DNA from: Acidimicrobiales bacterium
GTDB lineage: Bacteria > Actinomycetota > Acidimicrobiia > Acidimicrobiales > AC-14
DNA length: 60,060 nucleotides
Assembly: GCA_025463925.1 (NCBI GenBank)
Contig: JAODBK010000101.1
Coordinates: forward strand, 1-60,060
Direction of reading: 5' to 3'
The position numbers and the translations under genes were made by a program. Positions 9,067-16,631 of the stretch are shown here, in pieces. Within the stretch, counting starts at the first letter, position 1. Every line of letters starts with the position of its first letter. Below the pieces are notes generated by a model, which had not been told where the DNA came from, searched no databases, and saw nothing but the letters and a program-made list of their open reading frames with translations.

Positions 9067-9109
9067 CATGGCCCGGTGGAAGACGGACGCATGGCCCGTT
9101 CGGGCCATG
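9067..9109. promoter_or_regulatory. Three CATGGCCCG half-sites upstream of the sigma factor
   Basis: CATGGCCCG occurs at 9067-9075 and again at 9090-9098, and its reverse complement at 9101-9109. The last two form a perfect 20-bp inverted repeat with a 2-nt centre. The array ends 88 bp before the sigma gene. It looks like a dimer-binding operator with an extra half-site. The binder is unknown. Confidence 0.45.
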
Positions 9110-9197
9110 GAGCGCCAACGTCAGACAATTTGGTCATCAAGGGCGATTCGTCGCGCACCGAAGCACCTTCCGGTTGCAGTGGGACTGGAGGGTCCGA

Positions 9198-10091
9198 ATG
9201 ACGGCAAAGCCGGCGAGCAGTGCGACGCAGGAGCGGATGGCGACGATCGAGCAACACCTGCCACTCGTGCAGCACGTCGTGTTCCAGGTCGCGGTCCACT
9301 TCCCCCGCCACGTCGACCGCGAGGAGCTGGCCCGGGCCGGTGCGCTCGGCCTGATCGAGGCCGCTCACCGATTCGACGCCGACCGCGGCGTGCCGTTCGA
9401 GCGCTTCGCCGCCCAACGCATCCGCGGCGCCATCCTCGACGCCGTCCGGGCCGCCGACTGGGCCCCCCGGTCGTTGCGGACCGCAGCCCGCTCGGCGGAC
9501 ACCACCCGCCAGCGGCTGGCCAACGAGCTCGGGCGGGCGCCGACCGCCGCCGAGACCGCGGCGGCCATGGGCATCACCTCGACCCAGCTGGGCGCGCTGC
9601 ACGATCGCGTGCACCGCTCGGTCGTGCTGGCCCTCGACGAGTACGTGTCACAGGACGCCGGCGACGACCTCACCCTCGTGGACGTGCTCGTCGACCCGAG
9701 CTCACCCGAGCCGTCGATGGCGCTCGAGAACCGTGAGCTGCACGCGTACCTTCGCGATGCCGTCGAGACCCTGCCCGAGCGGCACCGCATGGTGATCATC
9801 GGCTACTTCCTCGAAGGCCGCACGAGCCAGGAGCTGGCTCGCTTCCTCAACGTCACCGAGTCCCGCGTGTCGCAACTGCGGTCCGAGGCGCTGGAACGGT
9901 TGAAGGCCGGCATCTCGGCGCAGTACGCGCCAGCCCAGGAGGAAGACGAGCCCGTCAAGGGCCGCGTCGCCCGCCGCAAGGTCAGCTACGCCGCGGGGAT
10001 CTCCGCCCGTTCGACGTGGAAGGACCGCCTCGGCCGGGTGTCCGGCGCCGACGACGCCCGCCCCACCGAGCTCCTCTCGCAGTTCGCGTAA
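9198..10091 (+). CDS. FliA/WhiG-family (sigma-28 type) RNA polymerase sigma factor
   Basis: 297 residues. Region 2 (about 20-90, with ELARAGALGLIEAAHRFD), region 3 (about 95-150) and region 4 (about 195-245, with SQELARFLNVTESRVSQLRS as the -35-binding HTH) appear in order without the long region 1 of housekeeping sigmas, as in FliA and WhiG. A 50-residue basic C-terminal tail extends beyond region 4. I start at ATG 9198 because GGAGGG lies 5 nt upstream. In actinobacteria such factors drive motility or development genes. The convergent neighbour is FlgN-like, which favours a flagellar role. No anti-sigma gene is adjacent. Confidence 0.9.
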   Translation: MTAKPASSATQERMATIEQHLPLVQHVVFQVAVHFPRHVDREELARAGALGLIEAAHRFDADRGVPFERFAAQRIRGAILDAVRAADWAPRSLRTAARSADTTRQRLANELGRAPTAAETAAAMGITSTQLGALHDRVHRSVVLALDEYVSQDAGDDLTLVDVLVDPSSPEPSMALENRELHAYLRDAVETLPERHRMVIIGYFLEGRTSQELARFLNVTESRVSQLRSEALERLKAGISAQYAPAQEEDEPVKGRVARRKVSYAAGISARSTWKDRLGRVSGADDARPTELLSQFA

Positions 10092-10100
10092 CTCGCCCCG

Positions 10101-10517
10101 CTACGCGAGGAACTCGGCGAGCGACGCCAACGAGAGGTCGCAGGTGTTGCCGGTCAACGCCTGCGACGCGCCGGTGTCGGTCCGGGAGAGCTCGCAGCTC
10201 GCTCGGCTTACGGCTTCGATCTCGGCGAGCAGGGCGCGCATGCTGTCCCGGTGATCGTCGAGGATCGTGCCGAACGGTGACGGTGCAGTCACGGCGAGAT
10301 CGGTGAGCGTCCGGTCCGGCCCGATCACCAGCGCCCGTTTCAGCTCGGCGTCGCGCGCGAGTTGGAGCACGCGCTCGAGCTCGGCCGACGCCAACGCGTA
10401 GAAGCGGTCGTCCCCCTCGGCCAGCAAGTGCTGCGCCTCGACCAGCTTGAACAGCAGCAGCTCGAGGACCCGCCTCTCGGCAGCAAGGGACCGGGCCAGC
10501 TCATCCATCTCCACCAT
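10101..10517 (-). CDS. FlgN-like flagellar export chaperone family protein
   Basis: 138 residues, almost entirely long amphipathic helices (for example RRVLELLLFKLVEAQHLLAE), as in FlgN-type chaperones that guard hook-associated proteins before export. The match is by helix pattern and length, so it is moderate. It converges on the sigma-28-type gene with a 9-bp gap, which supports a flagellar association. No other flagellar gene lies in the window. The start at ATG 10517 is uncertain by three codons. Confidence 0.6.
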   Translation of the reverse strand: MVEMDELARSLAAERRVLELLLFKLVEAQHLLAEGDDRFYALASAELERVLQLARDAELKRALVIGPDRTLTDLAVTAPSPFGTILDDHRDSMRALLAEIEAVSRASCELSRTDTGASQALTGNTCDLSLASLAEFLA

Positions 10518-10570
10518 GGCAGTCCCCCCATCGGCAGGACCGACCTCGCCATGAGGAGTACGGTCGGTTC

Positions 10571-11035
10571 ATGCTCACCGAGGGTGACATCGCGCCGGAC
10601 TTCGACCTTGCCGACCATGAAGGCGGTCGCGTCCGCGCACACGACCTCCGCGGCCGATGGGTCGTGCTCTGGTGGTACCCGAAAGCCTCGACGCCCGGCT
10701 GAACGATCGAAGGCCGGGGGTTCCGTGACCGAACCCCAGAGTTCGAAGCCCTGAACGCCGAGATCCTCGGCATCTCGTTCGACACGCCCGAGGAGAACAA
10801 GGCGTTCGCCGACGCCGAGGGCTTCCCGTATCGCCTCCTGTCCGATCCGGACAAGGCGATCGGCGAGGCGTTCGGTGCCGCCAAGGGGCCGGACGAGCAG
10901 TGGCCGATGGTGCCGAAGCGCCTCACGTTCCTCATCGACCCCGACGGCGTCGTCCGGCGCTCGTACGAGGTGACCGATGTCGGCGGTCATCCGGACGCCG
11001 TACTGGCGGACCTCCGGGCGCTCTCGGGCAACTAG
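10571..11035 (+). CDS. Bcp-type peroxiredoxin with in-frame TGA at the catalytic position, probable selenoprotein
   Basis: Reads MLTEGDIAPDFDL..., then WWYPKASTPG, then TGA at 10700-10702 (codon 44), then TIEGRGFRDRTPEFEALN and on, open and family-like to TAG at 11033-11035 (154 residues). In Bcp/AhpC proteins the consensus at this point is TPGCT.E...FRD, so the TGA replaces precisely the peroxidatic cysteine codon. That pattern is the signature of selenocysteine. A hairpin starting 14 nt after the TGA fits a bacterial SECIS (separate entry). The resolving cysteine position (+5) is Arg, and the protein contains no cysteine at all, so it would be a 1-Sec peroxiredoxin needing an outside thiol. 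A TACGGT hexamer 6 nt before the ATG suggests a leaderless transcript. Conventional gene calling splits or misses this gene. The alternative is a nonsense mutation or base error. Confidence 0.85.
10707..10746 (+). promoter_or_regulatory. SECIS-like hairpin for selenocysteine insertion
   Basis: Inner stem GGGGTTC (10717-10723) / GAACCCC (10731-10737), 7 bp perfect, with a 7-nt loop CGTGACC. An outer stem TCGAA (10707-10711) / TTCGA (10742-10746) is separated by an internal loop. The apical loop begins 22 nt after the TGA and has G among its first two bases. Both fit the known bacterial SECIS rules (loop roughly 16-37 nt after UGA, G in the first two loop positions). SelB recruitment is inferred. 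Confidence 0.7.
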
Positions 11036-11259
11036 AACCAGGTCGTCCGCGCGGGGTTCGCCGGGCGGACCTCCTCGGGGGCGAACACGCGCGGCAGGAC
11101 GTGCTCATCGACCTCACGGCGGACCACCACGCCGTACGGGACCACGTCCTCGATCACGAACCCACTGCTCCACGACGGCACGAACGGATTGAGGATGTCG
11201 ACCCTCGTCCCCCGCGCCAGATCGACGAGGCCCTCCTCGATCCGCTCCATCTCACGCAT
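11032..11259 (-). CDS. Small conserved-looking protein, 75 residues
   Basis: Starts at ATG 11259 behind a good AGAGG site (7 nt spacing): MREMERIEEGLVDLARGTRV and on, ending in PARTTWF. The sequence suggests a compact beta-barrel (RVDILNPFVP, GFVIEDVVPYGVVVRRE, DEHVLPRVF), reminiscent of small SH3- or KOW-like folds, but I do not recognise a family. Its TAG stop interlocks with the stop of the convergent peroxiredoxin in CTAG. A longer in-frame reading upstream only covers the antisense strand of the next gene. Confidence 0.65.
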   Translation of the reverse strand: MREMERIEEGLVDLARGTRVDILNPFVPSWSSGFVIEDVVPYGVVVRREVDEHVLPRVFAPEEVRPANPARTTWF

Positions 11260-11296
11260 GCTCGAACCTCTGCGTCCGCCGGTACGGGACCGCGAC

Positions 11297-12292
11297 CTAC
11301 CCACCCTGCCGCTGGTCGACACGCCCGACCCCCGCCGCGATCCACGCGGCATAGGCGTGGGCGAACAGCGCCGGCAGCCCGCCGGTGTGGAGGAAGACGA
11401 CCTGCTCGCCGGGCGTGATGCGACCATCGCGCACCGCGGCGAGGAGCCCGGCCATGGCCTTGCCGGTGTACACCGGGTCGAGCACGAGGCCTTCGCACCG
11501 GGCGGCGAGGTCGAGCGCCTCGCGGCACGCGTCGGTCGGCGCGCCGTAGCCGGCGCCGAACCGGTCACGGTCGAGGCGGAGGTCGCCGGTCGGGGACGGC
11601 CGTCCGGCGCGCTCGGCCACCTCGGTCGCCTTCTCCGGAACCCGCTCGCCGAGGTCCGGCCGGGTGCCGACGTCGACGCCGAGCACCCGGCGGTGGTCGC
11701 CCAGCCCCGCGACCAATCCGGCGTGCGTCCCGCCGGAGCCGTCGGCGGTCACGACCACCGCGACATCCGGCAGTTGGGCAGCCAGCTCGTCCGCGGCGCG
11801 CACGTACCCGAGGGCACCGGTCACCGACGCACCGCCGATCGGCATGGCGTACGGCCGGCGCCCCTCGACGCGCAAGCGATCGCGCGCGGCCTCGATCGCG
11901 GCTTCGGTCGCGTAGTAGCCGTCGTCCTCGGCCCACACGATGTCGGCGCCGAGGAGGTAATCGAGCACGACGTTGCCGGTCGGGTGAGACGGCCGACCGC
12001 CGGCGAGGACGACCGTGCAGGCCAGCCCGAGCCGGTTGGCCGCGGCCGCGGTGATGCGCACGTGGTTGCTCTGCCGGCCGCCGCCGGTGACCAGGGTGTC
12101 GCAACCTCCGGCGATCGCCTCGGCACACAGGTACTCCAGCTTGCGCACCTTGTTGCCGCCGCCGGCCAAGCCGGTGCAGTCGTCGCGCTTCACCCACAGC
12201 GTCCCCGGCGGAAGCCCGATCTCGGCCGCGAGGCGGTCCATCGGCTCGAGCGGTGTCGGCAGATGAGCCAGCGCCACGCGGTCGTCCGCCAT
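11297..12292 (-). CDS. PLP-dependent D-cysteine desulfhydrase / ACC deaminase family enzyme
   Basis: 331 residues, fold type II PLP enzyme. The PLP lysine is in GGGNKVRKLEYL (Lys48), and the catalytic Ser/Asn-His segment GGGRQSNH follows at about 71-78. The phosphate-binding loop is probably the TADGSGGTHAG region. This family covers D-cysteine desulfhydrase (D-Cys to pyruvate, sulfide, ammonia) and 1-aminocyclopropane-1-carboxylate deaminase; the two are hard to separate by eye. The divergent neighbour resembles cysteine dioxygenase, which favours a cysteine-related substrate. Length is normal. Confidence 0.85.
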   Translation of the reverse strand: MADDRVALAHLPTPLEPMDRLAAEIGLPPGTLWVKRDDCTGLAGGGNKVRKLEYLCAEAIAGGCDTLVTGGGRQSNHVRITAAAANRLGLACTVVLAGGRPSHPTGNVVLDYLLGADIVWAEDDGYYATEAAIEAARDRLRVEGRRPYAMPIGGASVTGALGYVRAADELAAQLPDVAVVVTADGSGGTHAGLVAGLGDHRRVLGVDVGTRPDLGERVPEKATEVAERAGRPSPTGDLRLDRDRFGAGYGAPTDACREALDLAARCEGLVLDPVYTGKAMAGLLAAVRDGRITPGEQVVFLHTGGLPALFAHAYAAWIAAGVGRVDQRQGG

Positions 12293-12318
12293 CAGGCAGT
12301 GACGCTACTTTCCTCGCG

Positions 12319-12906
12319 ATGACGCCGGCCCTGGAGCGGTTGGTCGCCGCGGTCGAGGCTGCCCTCGGCGACCCGTCGCTCGCCGACGACCGGGCGCGGG
12401 CCGAGGCGATGCGGCCGGCGCTGGCCGCACTGCTCGCCGACGCCGACCCGATCCCGGCGGCGGCCCGCCAGCCGCTCGACGGCGCCGCGGTCGGCAACCT
12501 CCTCCATCAAGACGCCGCCGGTCGCTTCCACGTGCTGGCCGTCGTCTTCCCCGAGGGCACGTCGAGCGGCATCCATCACCACGGGTGCTGGGGCGTGATC
12601 GGCTACCTCGACGGGTCGGACGAGGAGACGCGGTACCGGGAGGGCGATCCCGGTGGCCCGCCCGTCGAGGCCAGCCGCCACCGGTGGGCCGCCGGTGACA
12701 TCACCTACCTGCTGCCGCCCGAGGACGGATGGCACCGCGTCCGGAGCGCCGGCCCGGGCGACGGCGTGAGCGTGCACGTCCTGTGCCGGACACCGGCCGA
12801 CCACCCGCACCGGTTCTACGACCGCCGGTCGGGAACCGTGTTGCCGTACCCCTTCGTCGAGGTCGCGCCCGGCCGGTGGCGCGCCGAGGTGCGCCAATTC
12901 GACTGA
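12319..12906 (+). CDS. Cysteine dioxygenase-like cupin
   Basis: 195 residues. The metal site is visible as IHHHG plus a downstream His in DGWHRV, the three-His iron site of the cysteine dioxygenase type I family, which oxidises cysteine to cysteine sulfinate; related thiol dioxygenases use 3-mercaptopropionate. A TACTTT hexamer lies 7 nt before the ATG and there is no ribosome site, so the mRNA is probably leaderless. Only 26 bp separate it from the divergent PLP enzyme, so the two promoters overlap. Confidence 0.75.
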   Translation: MTPALERLVAAVEAALGDPSLADDRARAEAMRPALAALLADADPIPAAARQPLDGAAVGNLLHQDAAGRFHVLAVVFPEGTSSGIHHHGCWGVIGYLDGSDEETRYREGDPGGPPVEASRHRWAAGDITYLLPPEDGWHRVRSAGPGDGVSVHVLCRTPADHPHRFYDRRSGTVLPYPFVEVAPGRWRAEVRQFD

Positions 12907-12928
12907 CCGCATCTGCCAGGCTGACCAC

Positions 12929-15052
12929 ATGCGCCGCTTGGGGATGTCGTTGCTGCTCGCGCCCGTCCTCGCGCTCCTGCTGCCGTCGGCTGTCGCGCAG
13001 GCCGCCGGGCCGTCCACCTTCCTCATCACCGGCTCGGGCTTCGGCCACGGCGTCGGCATGAGCCAGTACGGCGCATACGGCATGGCCCTCGACGGCAACA
13101 ACGCGACGCAGATCCTGCAGCACTACTACACCGGCACGACGATCTCGCCGGCCAACGACAACGTGCCGCTGCGGGTGAACCTGTTCGCGTCGAACACCGC
13201 GCAGTTCCGCGGCGAGCCCGCGATCCCTGGCGCGGGCGGCGTCGACGTCGCCGTCGACGGCGTCCACACCACCGGTCAGGCGTTCCAGGTGTTCAACCTG
13301 GCGGTGAGCGGCACCAAGGTCGCGGTCACGTCGAACAATGCCGCGGTCGGCACCGGCGACCTCGTCACCGTGGGCTGGGCGTTCACGTTGCTCAACGTGC
13401 CCGGACCGGGCCAGCCGTTCGACGACGACCCGCGCGCCCACCGCTATCTGTATGGCAGCCTCGACGTCGCGGTCGTGGGCGGGCAGTTGCAGGTGGTCAA
13501 CCAGGTGCGGCTCCACCAGGACTACCTCAAGGGCATCGCCGAAGTGCCGTCGTCGTGGCCGGCGGCGACGCTGCAGGCGCAGGTCGACGCGGCCCGCACG
13601 TATGCCCTCCGCAAGTACGCCGCCGGGGTGCGGCCCGACTGCCGCTGCCACGTCACCGACGACACTCGCGACCAGGTGTTCGCCGGGTGGAGCAAGGAGG
13701 CCGAGCCGACCTACGGCCAGAACTGGGTGCAGGCGGTGGCAGCGACGTCGGACGACAACAACGGCACGGGCCAGGCGATCCTCTCCGCCGGCGCGCTCAT
13801 CTCGGCGAACTACTTCTCGTCGTCGGGCGGCCGCACCGAGAACAACGAGGACGGCTTCGGTCCCGGCGCGACGCCGCTGCCGTACCTCCGCAGCGTGGAC
13901 GACCATTGGAGCCTCGATCCACGCGTGAAGAATCCGATGGCGTCGTGGACGCGCACCAAGAGCCAGGGCGAGATGGCGTTCGCGTTCAACCTGCCCGACG
14001 TGACCTCGTACGACATCAGCGACCGCAGCGCGGGTGGCTCGGTGCGCAGCGCGGTGGGCACCGCGTCCAACTCGGCGACGGCCACGATCTCCGGCGCGTC
14101 GTTCCGCAGCCGGCTCAACCTGCCCGGTGGTTGGGTCCGCAAGCCGGTGGTCCGCGTTGCCGGCGCCGACCGCTACGCGACGAGCGCGGCCATCGGCGAC
14201 CTCGGCGTGCCCAGCGGCGACACCGTCGTCATCGCCAGCGGTGAGACCGCCCATCTGGTGGACGGCCTCGTTGCCGGGCCGCTGGCCCACGCCAAGGCGG
14301 CGCCGCTGTTGCTCGCGACCGCGACGGGTTTGCCGGCACCGATCATCACCGAGATCGACCGGCGCAAGCCGTCCAAGGCCATCCTCGTCGGCGGCGCCGG
14401 CGCGCTCGGACCCGGCGTGAAGAGCGACCTGCAGGCCCACGGGGTCCCGGCGTCGGGCATCACGCAGCTCGCCGGCACCGACCGTTACGACACCGCGCGC
14501 GTCGTGGCCGCGGCGATGGGCGGCACGCGGCCGAACGTCGTCATCGCGTCCGGTGAGCCCGGCCACCTCGTGGACGCGCTCACGGCCGGCGGGCCCGCCG
14601 GCGCGGTGGGTCAGCCGGTGCTGCTGGTGACGTTGGGCGCGGTGCCAGCACCCACCAAGCAGGCCCTCACGGAGCTGAGCACCACGAAGACCGCAGTCGT
14701 GGGCGGCGTCTCGTCGGTATCGGACGCGACGATGGCCCAACTGCCGTCGCCGACGCGCGTCGCCGGCAACACCCGGTACACGACGGCGCTGAAGGTGTCG
14801 GACTACTTCTTCGCCAACATCCCGAAGGACGCGGTGTTCATCGCGTCGGGTGCCGACGCCAACCTCTCCGACGCACTCGCCGGCGGGGCGCTCGGCCGCA
14901 TCATGATCCTGACGACGCCGAGCCCGCTGCAACCCGACTCGGAGTTCTGGCTGCGGGGCAACCCAGAGATCGGCGCCTTCTACGTGCTGGGCGGCACCGG
15001 CGCGGTCGCCGACAGCACGCTGGCGCAGATCCGCACGTCGGTCGGGGGCTAA
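12929..15052 (+). CDS. Secreted SpoIID/LytB-domain protein with cell-wall-binding repeats
   Basis: 707 residues with a Sec signal peptide (core LLLAPVLALLLPSAV, cut after AQA). The SpoIID domain follows, with its GSGFGHGVGMSQYGAYGMA glycan-binding signature near residue 35 and LRVNLFASN. SpoIID proteins act on peptidoglycan, as lytic transglycosylases or their activators. From about residue 408 there are three cell-wall-binding type 2 repeats, each with RVAGxxRYxTA and VVIASG motifs, which would hold the protein in the wall. Its TAA interlocks with the stop of the convergent lipoprotein gene. Confidence 0.9.
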   Translation: MRRLGMSLLLAPVLALLLPSAVAQAAGPSTFLITGSGFGHGVGMSQYGAYGMALDGNNATQILQHYYTGTTISPANDNVPLRVNLFASNTAQFRGEPAIPGAGGVDVAVDGVHTTGQAFQVFNLAVSGTKVAVTSNNAAVGTGDLVTVGWAFTLLNVPGPGQPFDDDPRAHRYLYGSLDVAVVGGQLQVVNQVRLHQDYLKGIAEVPSSWPAATLQAQVDAARTYALRKYAAGVRPDCRCHVTDDTRDQVFAGWSKEAEPTYGQNWVQAVAATSDDNNGTGQAILSAGALISANYFSSSGGRTENNEDGFGPGATPLPYLRSVDDHWSLDPRVKNPMASWTRTKSQGEMAFAFNLPDVTSYDISDRSAGGSVRSAVGTASNSATATISGASFRSRLNLPGGWVRKPVVRVAGADRYATSAAIGDLGVPSGDTVVIASGETAHLVDGLVAGPLAHAKAAPLLLATATGLPAPIITEIDRRKPSKAILVGGAGALGPGVKSDLQAHGVPASGITQLAGTDRYDTARVVAAAMGGTRPNVVIASGEPGHLVDALTAGGPAGAVGQPVLLVTLGAVPAPTKQALTELSTTKTAVVGGVSSVSDATMAQLPSPTRVAGNTRYTTALKVSDYFFANIPKDAVFIASGADANLSDALAGGALGRIMILTTPSPLQPDSEFWLRGNPEIGAFYVLGGTGAVADSTLAQIRTSVGG

Positions 15053-15636
15053 CCCGCCGACGTCGGGGGCGCGGTCGTCGCCACCGCGCTGGTCGACCCG
15101 AACACGATGAGCAGCTCGCTGCGACCGACGTCGCAGTACGCCGCGCGGACGCGGAAGGCGCCGCCGTATCCCGTCTTGGCGAAGCTGTCCTCGGCCTCGC
15201 CCCGTTCGGCGTCGCCGCGGCCGAGTGTCCAGCCCTTCGGCGGCCATTGCGCGAGGGCGTAGCGGACGAAGTCGGTCGTGCCGACGGTCACGAAGAGGGC
15301 CCGGTGGTAGGCGCCCACGTCGGCGAGTTGGTTGACGAAGACCGTGCCCGTCGGCAGCGGCAGGTCGGAGGGCAGCCATGCGGGCGCGGGGCCGATCGAC
15401 GGCGGTGATTGCTGGCAGCCCACCGAAGTCGGCGGGCCGAGCCCGAACCCGCCGCCGAACGATGCACTGCTGAGGCCGCCCTGCGAACCGGCCGGGAACA
15501 GCGTCGACGTCGTGAGACCCGAGGCCGTCGACGGCGACGTGGCCTGCGGCTTGGACGAGGAGCCGCACGCCGACACCAGCCCGCCGACGACGGCCAGCGC
15601 CGTGACGGCAGCGAGGATGCGGCGACGCGTGGCCAT
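15049..15636 (-). CDS. Lipoprotein of unknown function
   Basis: 195 residues. The signal peptide ends in the lipobox VSAC (Cys24), then a Ser/Thr-rich linker, then a domain with two Cys (GCQQSP and AYCDVG) and strands such as LPLPTGTVFVNQLADVG. The position after SpoIID and the fold hint at a small alpha/beta sensor or binding domain, but no family is recognised. The stop overlaps the SpoIID stop in CTAA. The ATG start has no strong ribosome site. Confidence 0.75.
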   Translation of the reverse strand: MATRRRILAAVTALAVVGGLVSACGSSSKPQATSPSTASGLTTSTLFPAGSQGGLSSASFGGGFGLGPPTSVGCQQSPPSIGPAPAWLPSDLPLPTGTVFVNQLADVGAYHRALFVTVGTTDFVRYALAQWPPKGWTLGRGDAERGEAEDSFAKTGYGGAFRVRAAYCDVGRSELLIVFGSTSAVATTAPPTSAG

Positions 15637-15689
15637 CCGGGCAACGTTAGGTGAGGCCGCTGCGGTGACGGCAGTAGTGTCCCGGCGCG

Positions 15690-16631
15690 ATGACCGCCGG
15701 GCTGGTGCTGCAGGTCGTCGTCACCGGCGTCGCCGCGGGCGCGACATACGGCCTGGTCGCGATCGGCTTCGCCCTGGTGCACCGGCTCACCGGCGTACTG
15801 CAGTTGGCCCACGGCGACCTGGTTGCCGGCGCGGTGTTCCTCTCGCTCTTCCTCGTGGCGGGCACCAGCCCGGTGACGCAGACGAACGTCGCGTGGCCCG
15901 CCTTGCTCGCGGCCGCGGCCGGTGTGGTCGTCGCCAGCGCGGCTGTGGGCGCGTTCCTTTCCGTCGCGATCGTCCGGCCGTTCTACCGACGGGGCGCGAC
16001 CCTCGGTTGGCTCGGCGCGCTCGTCGCGGTGGGCTTCGTGATCGAGGGCGGCCTCGCGGGCGCGTTCCCGCGCTCGGCGTCGGTCGTGCCGGATCTGTTC
16101 CGACTCGGCGGCACCCGGCCGATCAACATCGGGGGTGGCGCAACGCTCGAGTGGCGCACCCTGGCGATCCTGACCACGAGCCTCGCCGTGGCCGCCGTCG
16201 CAACCTGGTTCCTCGCCCGCACGCCGACGGGGGTCGCGATGACCGCGATCGGCGACGACCCGGTCGCGGCGCGACTGACCGGACTCCCGGTCGACCGACT
16301 CGTCGCCGCGGCATTCGCGATCGCGGGCGCGCTGGCCGCCATCGCCGGCATCGTGGCGTTCTCCGGCACGGCCGTCACGCCCGACGCCGCGGTCGTCCTC
16401 GGCCTCAAGGGCATTGCGGCTGCGGTCCTCGCCCGGCTCGGCCGGCCTGGCCGGGTCCTCGCCGCCGGCATCGCGCTCGGCGTGCTGGAGGGCGCGGTCG
16501 CGTCGCTGCACGTCCCGGGGCTGCCGAGCCTCGGCCTCGGACCGGAGTGGCGCGACGTCGCGCCGTTGCTCGTCGTCCTGCTGGCGCTGGCGGTCGGGGC
16601 CGGCGGTGGCGCGGCCGAGCCGGTCGAGTGA
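15690..16631 (+). CDS. livH: Branched-chain amino-acid-type ABC transporter permease (LivH family)
   Basis: 313 residues with about eight membrane segments and the LivH hallmarks GATYGLVAIGFALVHRLTGV near the N-terminus and a conserved cytoplasmic loop (DDPVAARLTGLPVDRL) that contacts the ATPase. It imports branched-chain amino acids or similar small acids or amides; the substrate is unproven. A TAGTGT hexamer lies 9 nt before the ATG. The TGA overlaps the next GTG by four bases (GTGA), so translation is coupled. Confidence 0.85.
   Translation: MTAGLVLQVVVTGVAAGATYGLVAIGFALVHRLTGVLQLAHGDLVAGAVFLSLFLVAGTSPVTQTNVAWPALLAAAAGVVVASAAVGAFLSVAIVRPFYRRGATLGWLGALVAVGFVIEGGLAGAFPRSASVVPDLFRLGGTRPINIGGGATLEWRTLAILTTSLAVAAVATWFLARTPTGVAMTAIGDDPVAARLTGLPVDRLVAAAFAIAGALAAIAGIVAFSGTAVTPDAAVVLGLKGIAAAVLARLGRPGRVLAAGIALGVLEGAVASLHVPGLPSLGLGPEWRDVAPLLVVLLALAVGAGGGAAEPVE

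Noticed and set aside
10539-10568. ACCGACC-N16-GGTCGGT inverted repeat before the peroxiredoxin
   Set aside because: Seven-bp GC-rich arms with a long spacer occur readily by chance at this base composition, and it overlaps the predicted -10; not strong enough to call.
10340-10990. Minus-strand frames of 144-216 codons across the peroxiredoxin
   Set aside because: They are antisense shadows of the TGA-interrupted peroxiredoxin, with no family sequence; the plus strand has clear homology through the TGA.
10571-11035. Reading the peroxiredoxin simply as a pseudogene
   Set aside because: The only lesion is at the catalytic Cys codon, the remaining frame is intact and a SECIS-like hairpin follows at the right distance; kept as the main alternative only.
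12701-15568. A 955-codon minus-strand frame over the SpoIID gene
   Set aside because: Arg/Gly/His-rich low-complexity translation antisense to a well-supported secreted protein; an artefact of high GC.
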